Below the pieces are notes generated by a model. The model was not told the DNA's origin, did no database searches, and saw nothing but the letters and a program-made list of their open reading frames with translations. Positions 5,422 through 6,164 of a stretch of DNA of 6,164 bases are shown here, in pieces. The stretch is from an uncultured Actinomycetes bacterium (GTDB taxonomy: Bacteria > Actinomycetota > Actinomycetes > S36-B12 > UBA5976). Position 1 is the first letter of the stretch; each line of letters opens with the position of its first letter. The stretch lies in the NCBI GenBank assembly GCA_903925705.1, contig CAIYGJ010000138.1, forward strand, positions 1 through 6,164, read 5' to 3'. A program made the position numbers and the translations under genes.

Positions 5422-6164
5422 TTGCTGAACTTACAAACTACAGATTACTTAATTGCACTGTGCCTAATGTTTGGCGCGATTCTCTACACTTCAGTGGGCC
5501 ACGCTGGATCTTCGGTTTACATTGCGATCATGTCGCTGTTTGGTGTGCCAGCACAGGTTATTAAGCCGACCGCGCTTGTTTTAAACATCATCGTTTCCTC
5601 ATATACAAGTTTCAAATACATTCGCGCCAAACTCTTTGATCTAAAGCTTTACCTGCCTCTGGCAGCTGGTGCCATACCTATGTCATTCATTGGTGGCTCA
5701 ATCAATCTTCCGGGAGATGTTTACAAGCCAATTGTTGGATTGATCCTGTTGTTTGCAGGTATAATGTTTCTATTCCAACTAACGCCCAAGTCAACCAGTG
5801 AAGCAAAGCATCCACACGTTGCAATTTCAGTACTGACAGGTGCATCAATTGGGTTACTTTCCGGATTGACTGGAACTGGTGGCGGCATCTTCTTATCCCC
5901 ACTAATCATTTTCTTTGGCTGGACATCTGTTAAAGGTGCATCGGGAACTGCCGCTCTGTTTATTCTTACCAATTCAGTTTTTGGCCTCCTGGGCCACATT
6001 TCGTCAGTTTCCAATTTGCCAGACGCCTTATGGATTTATGCAGTAGCAGTAATCATCGGAGCATTGATTGGTACCCGACTGGGAATCAAGCAGTTCTCAA
6101 ATGAAGGCGTTCGTAGAGCGCTGGGCTTGGTCTTGATTATTGCGAGCATGAAACTCATCTTTAA
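5422..6164 (+). CDS. TauE/SafE (sulfite exporter) family membrane protein, 3' end cut by window
   Basis: An open frame of 247 codons runs to the window edge without a stop; the family is usually about 250 residues, so little is missing. It is strongly hydrophobic with roughly eight membrane segments (near residues 8-27, 30-60, 78-95, 103-120, 136-153, 156-170, 176-196, 203-221, and part of another from 232). It has the two-half pattern of TauE/SafE transporters: GHAGSSVYIAIMSLFG (26-41) in the first half and GLTGTGGGIFLSPLIIFFG (148-166) in the second, each followed by a conserved small-residue helix (KPTALVLN, KGASGTAALF). Members are thought to move sulfite, sulfoacetate or other small organic anions; the substrate here is unknown. 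It starts with TTG one base after the moaD stop, behind a strong binding site, so it is co-transcribed with moaEAD. Confidence 0.85.
   Translation, partial: MLNLQTTDYLIALCLMFGAILYTSVGHAGSSVYIAIMSLFGVPAQVIKPTALVLNIIVSSYTSFKYIRAKLFDLKLYLPLAAGAIPMSFIGGSINLPGDVYKPIVGLILLFAGIMFLFQLTPKSTSEAKHPHVAISVLTGASIGLLSGLTGTGGGIFLSPLIIFFGWTSVKGASGTAALFILTNSVFGLLGHISSVSNLPDALWIYAVAVIIGALIGTRLGIKQFSNEGVRRALGLVLIIASMKLIF

Overview
This window is a molybdenum cofactor (Moco) biosynthesis and maturation locus, apparently from an actinobacterium of moderate GC content (slightly under 50% by eye). The actinobacterial assignment is inference. It rests on three things: the MoeA is the type with a TTGGTAAGPVDHLH-like loop and an RPG motif, which I recall mainly from actinobacteria; the MoaD ends in LPPFAGG; and a -10-like box sits 6 nt before the moaE ATG, as in leaderless actinobacterial genes. 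GTG and TTG starts are also used. The base composition would suit a small-genome freshwater lineage better than a high-GC soil actinomycete, but nothing here fixes the genus.

Layout, left to right. Positions 1-51 probably hold the first 17 codons of a leftward gene that leaves the window. Positions 52-155 are a divergent intergenic region with a perfect 8-bp inverted repeat (101-121). Next is a rightward gene for a short, divergent DUF2182-like membrane protein (156-725). It meets, tail to tail and 9 bp apart, the end of a leftward set transcribed moeA (3650-2454), xdhC (2383-1277), mocA (1280-735). A 106-bp divergent promoter region (3651-3756) separates this from a tightly packed rightward operon: moaE (3757-4179), moaA (4176-5177), moaD (5181-5420), then a TauE/SafE-type membrane transporter (5422 to the window edge).

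How the genes work together, from known family functions. MoaA starts the pathway by converting GTP to the cyclic intermediate that MoaC (not seen here) turns into cPMP. MoaD and MoaE form molybdopterin synthase, which adds the dithiolene sulfurs. MoeA inserts molybdenum. MocA adds CMP to give the cytosine dinucleotide (MCD) form. XdhC/CoxI carries and protects the cofactor, helps its sulfuration and delivers it to an enzyme of the xanthine dehydrogenase / aerobic CO dehydrogenase family. MocA plus XdhC therefore predicts such an enzyme nearby, possibly beyond the left edge. MoaC, MogA/MoaB, MoeB and molybdate uptake genes are absent and must lie elsewhere.

I see no RNA genes, mobile elements, CRISPR arrays or pseudogenes. 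The locus is largely ordinary Moco biology. The least explained parts are the divergent DUF2182-like protein, the left inverted repeat, and the transporter coupled to the moaEAD operon.
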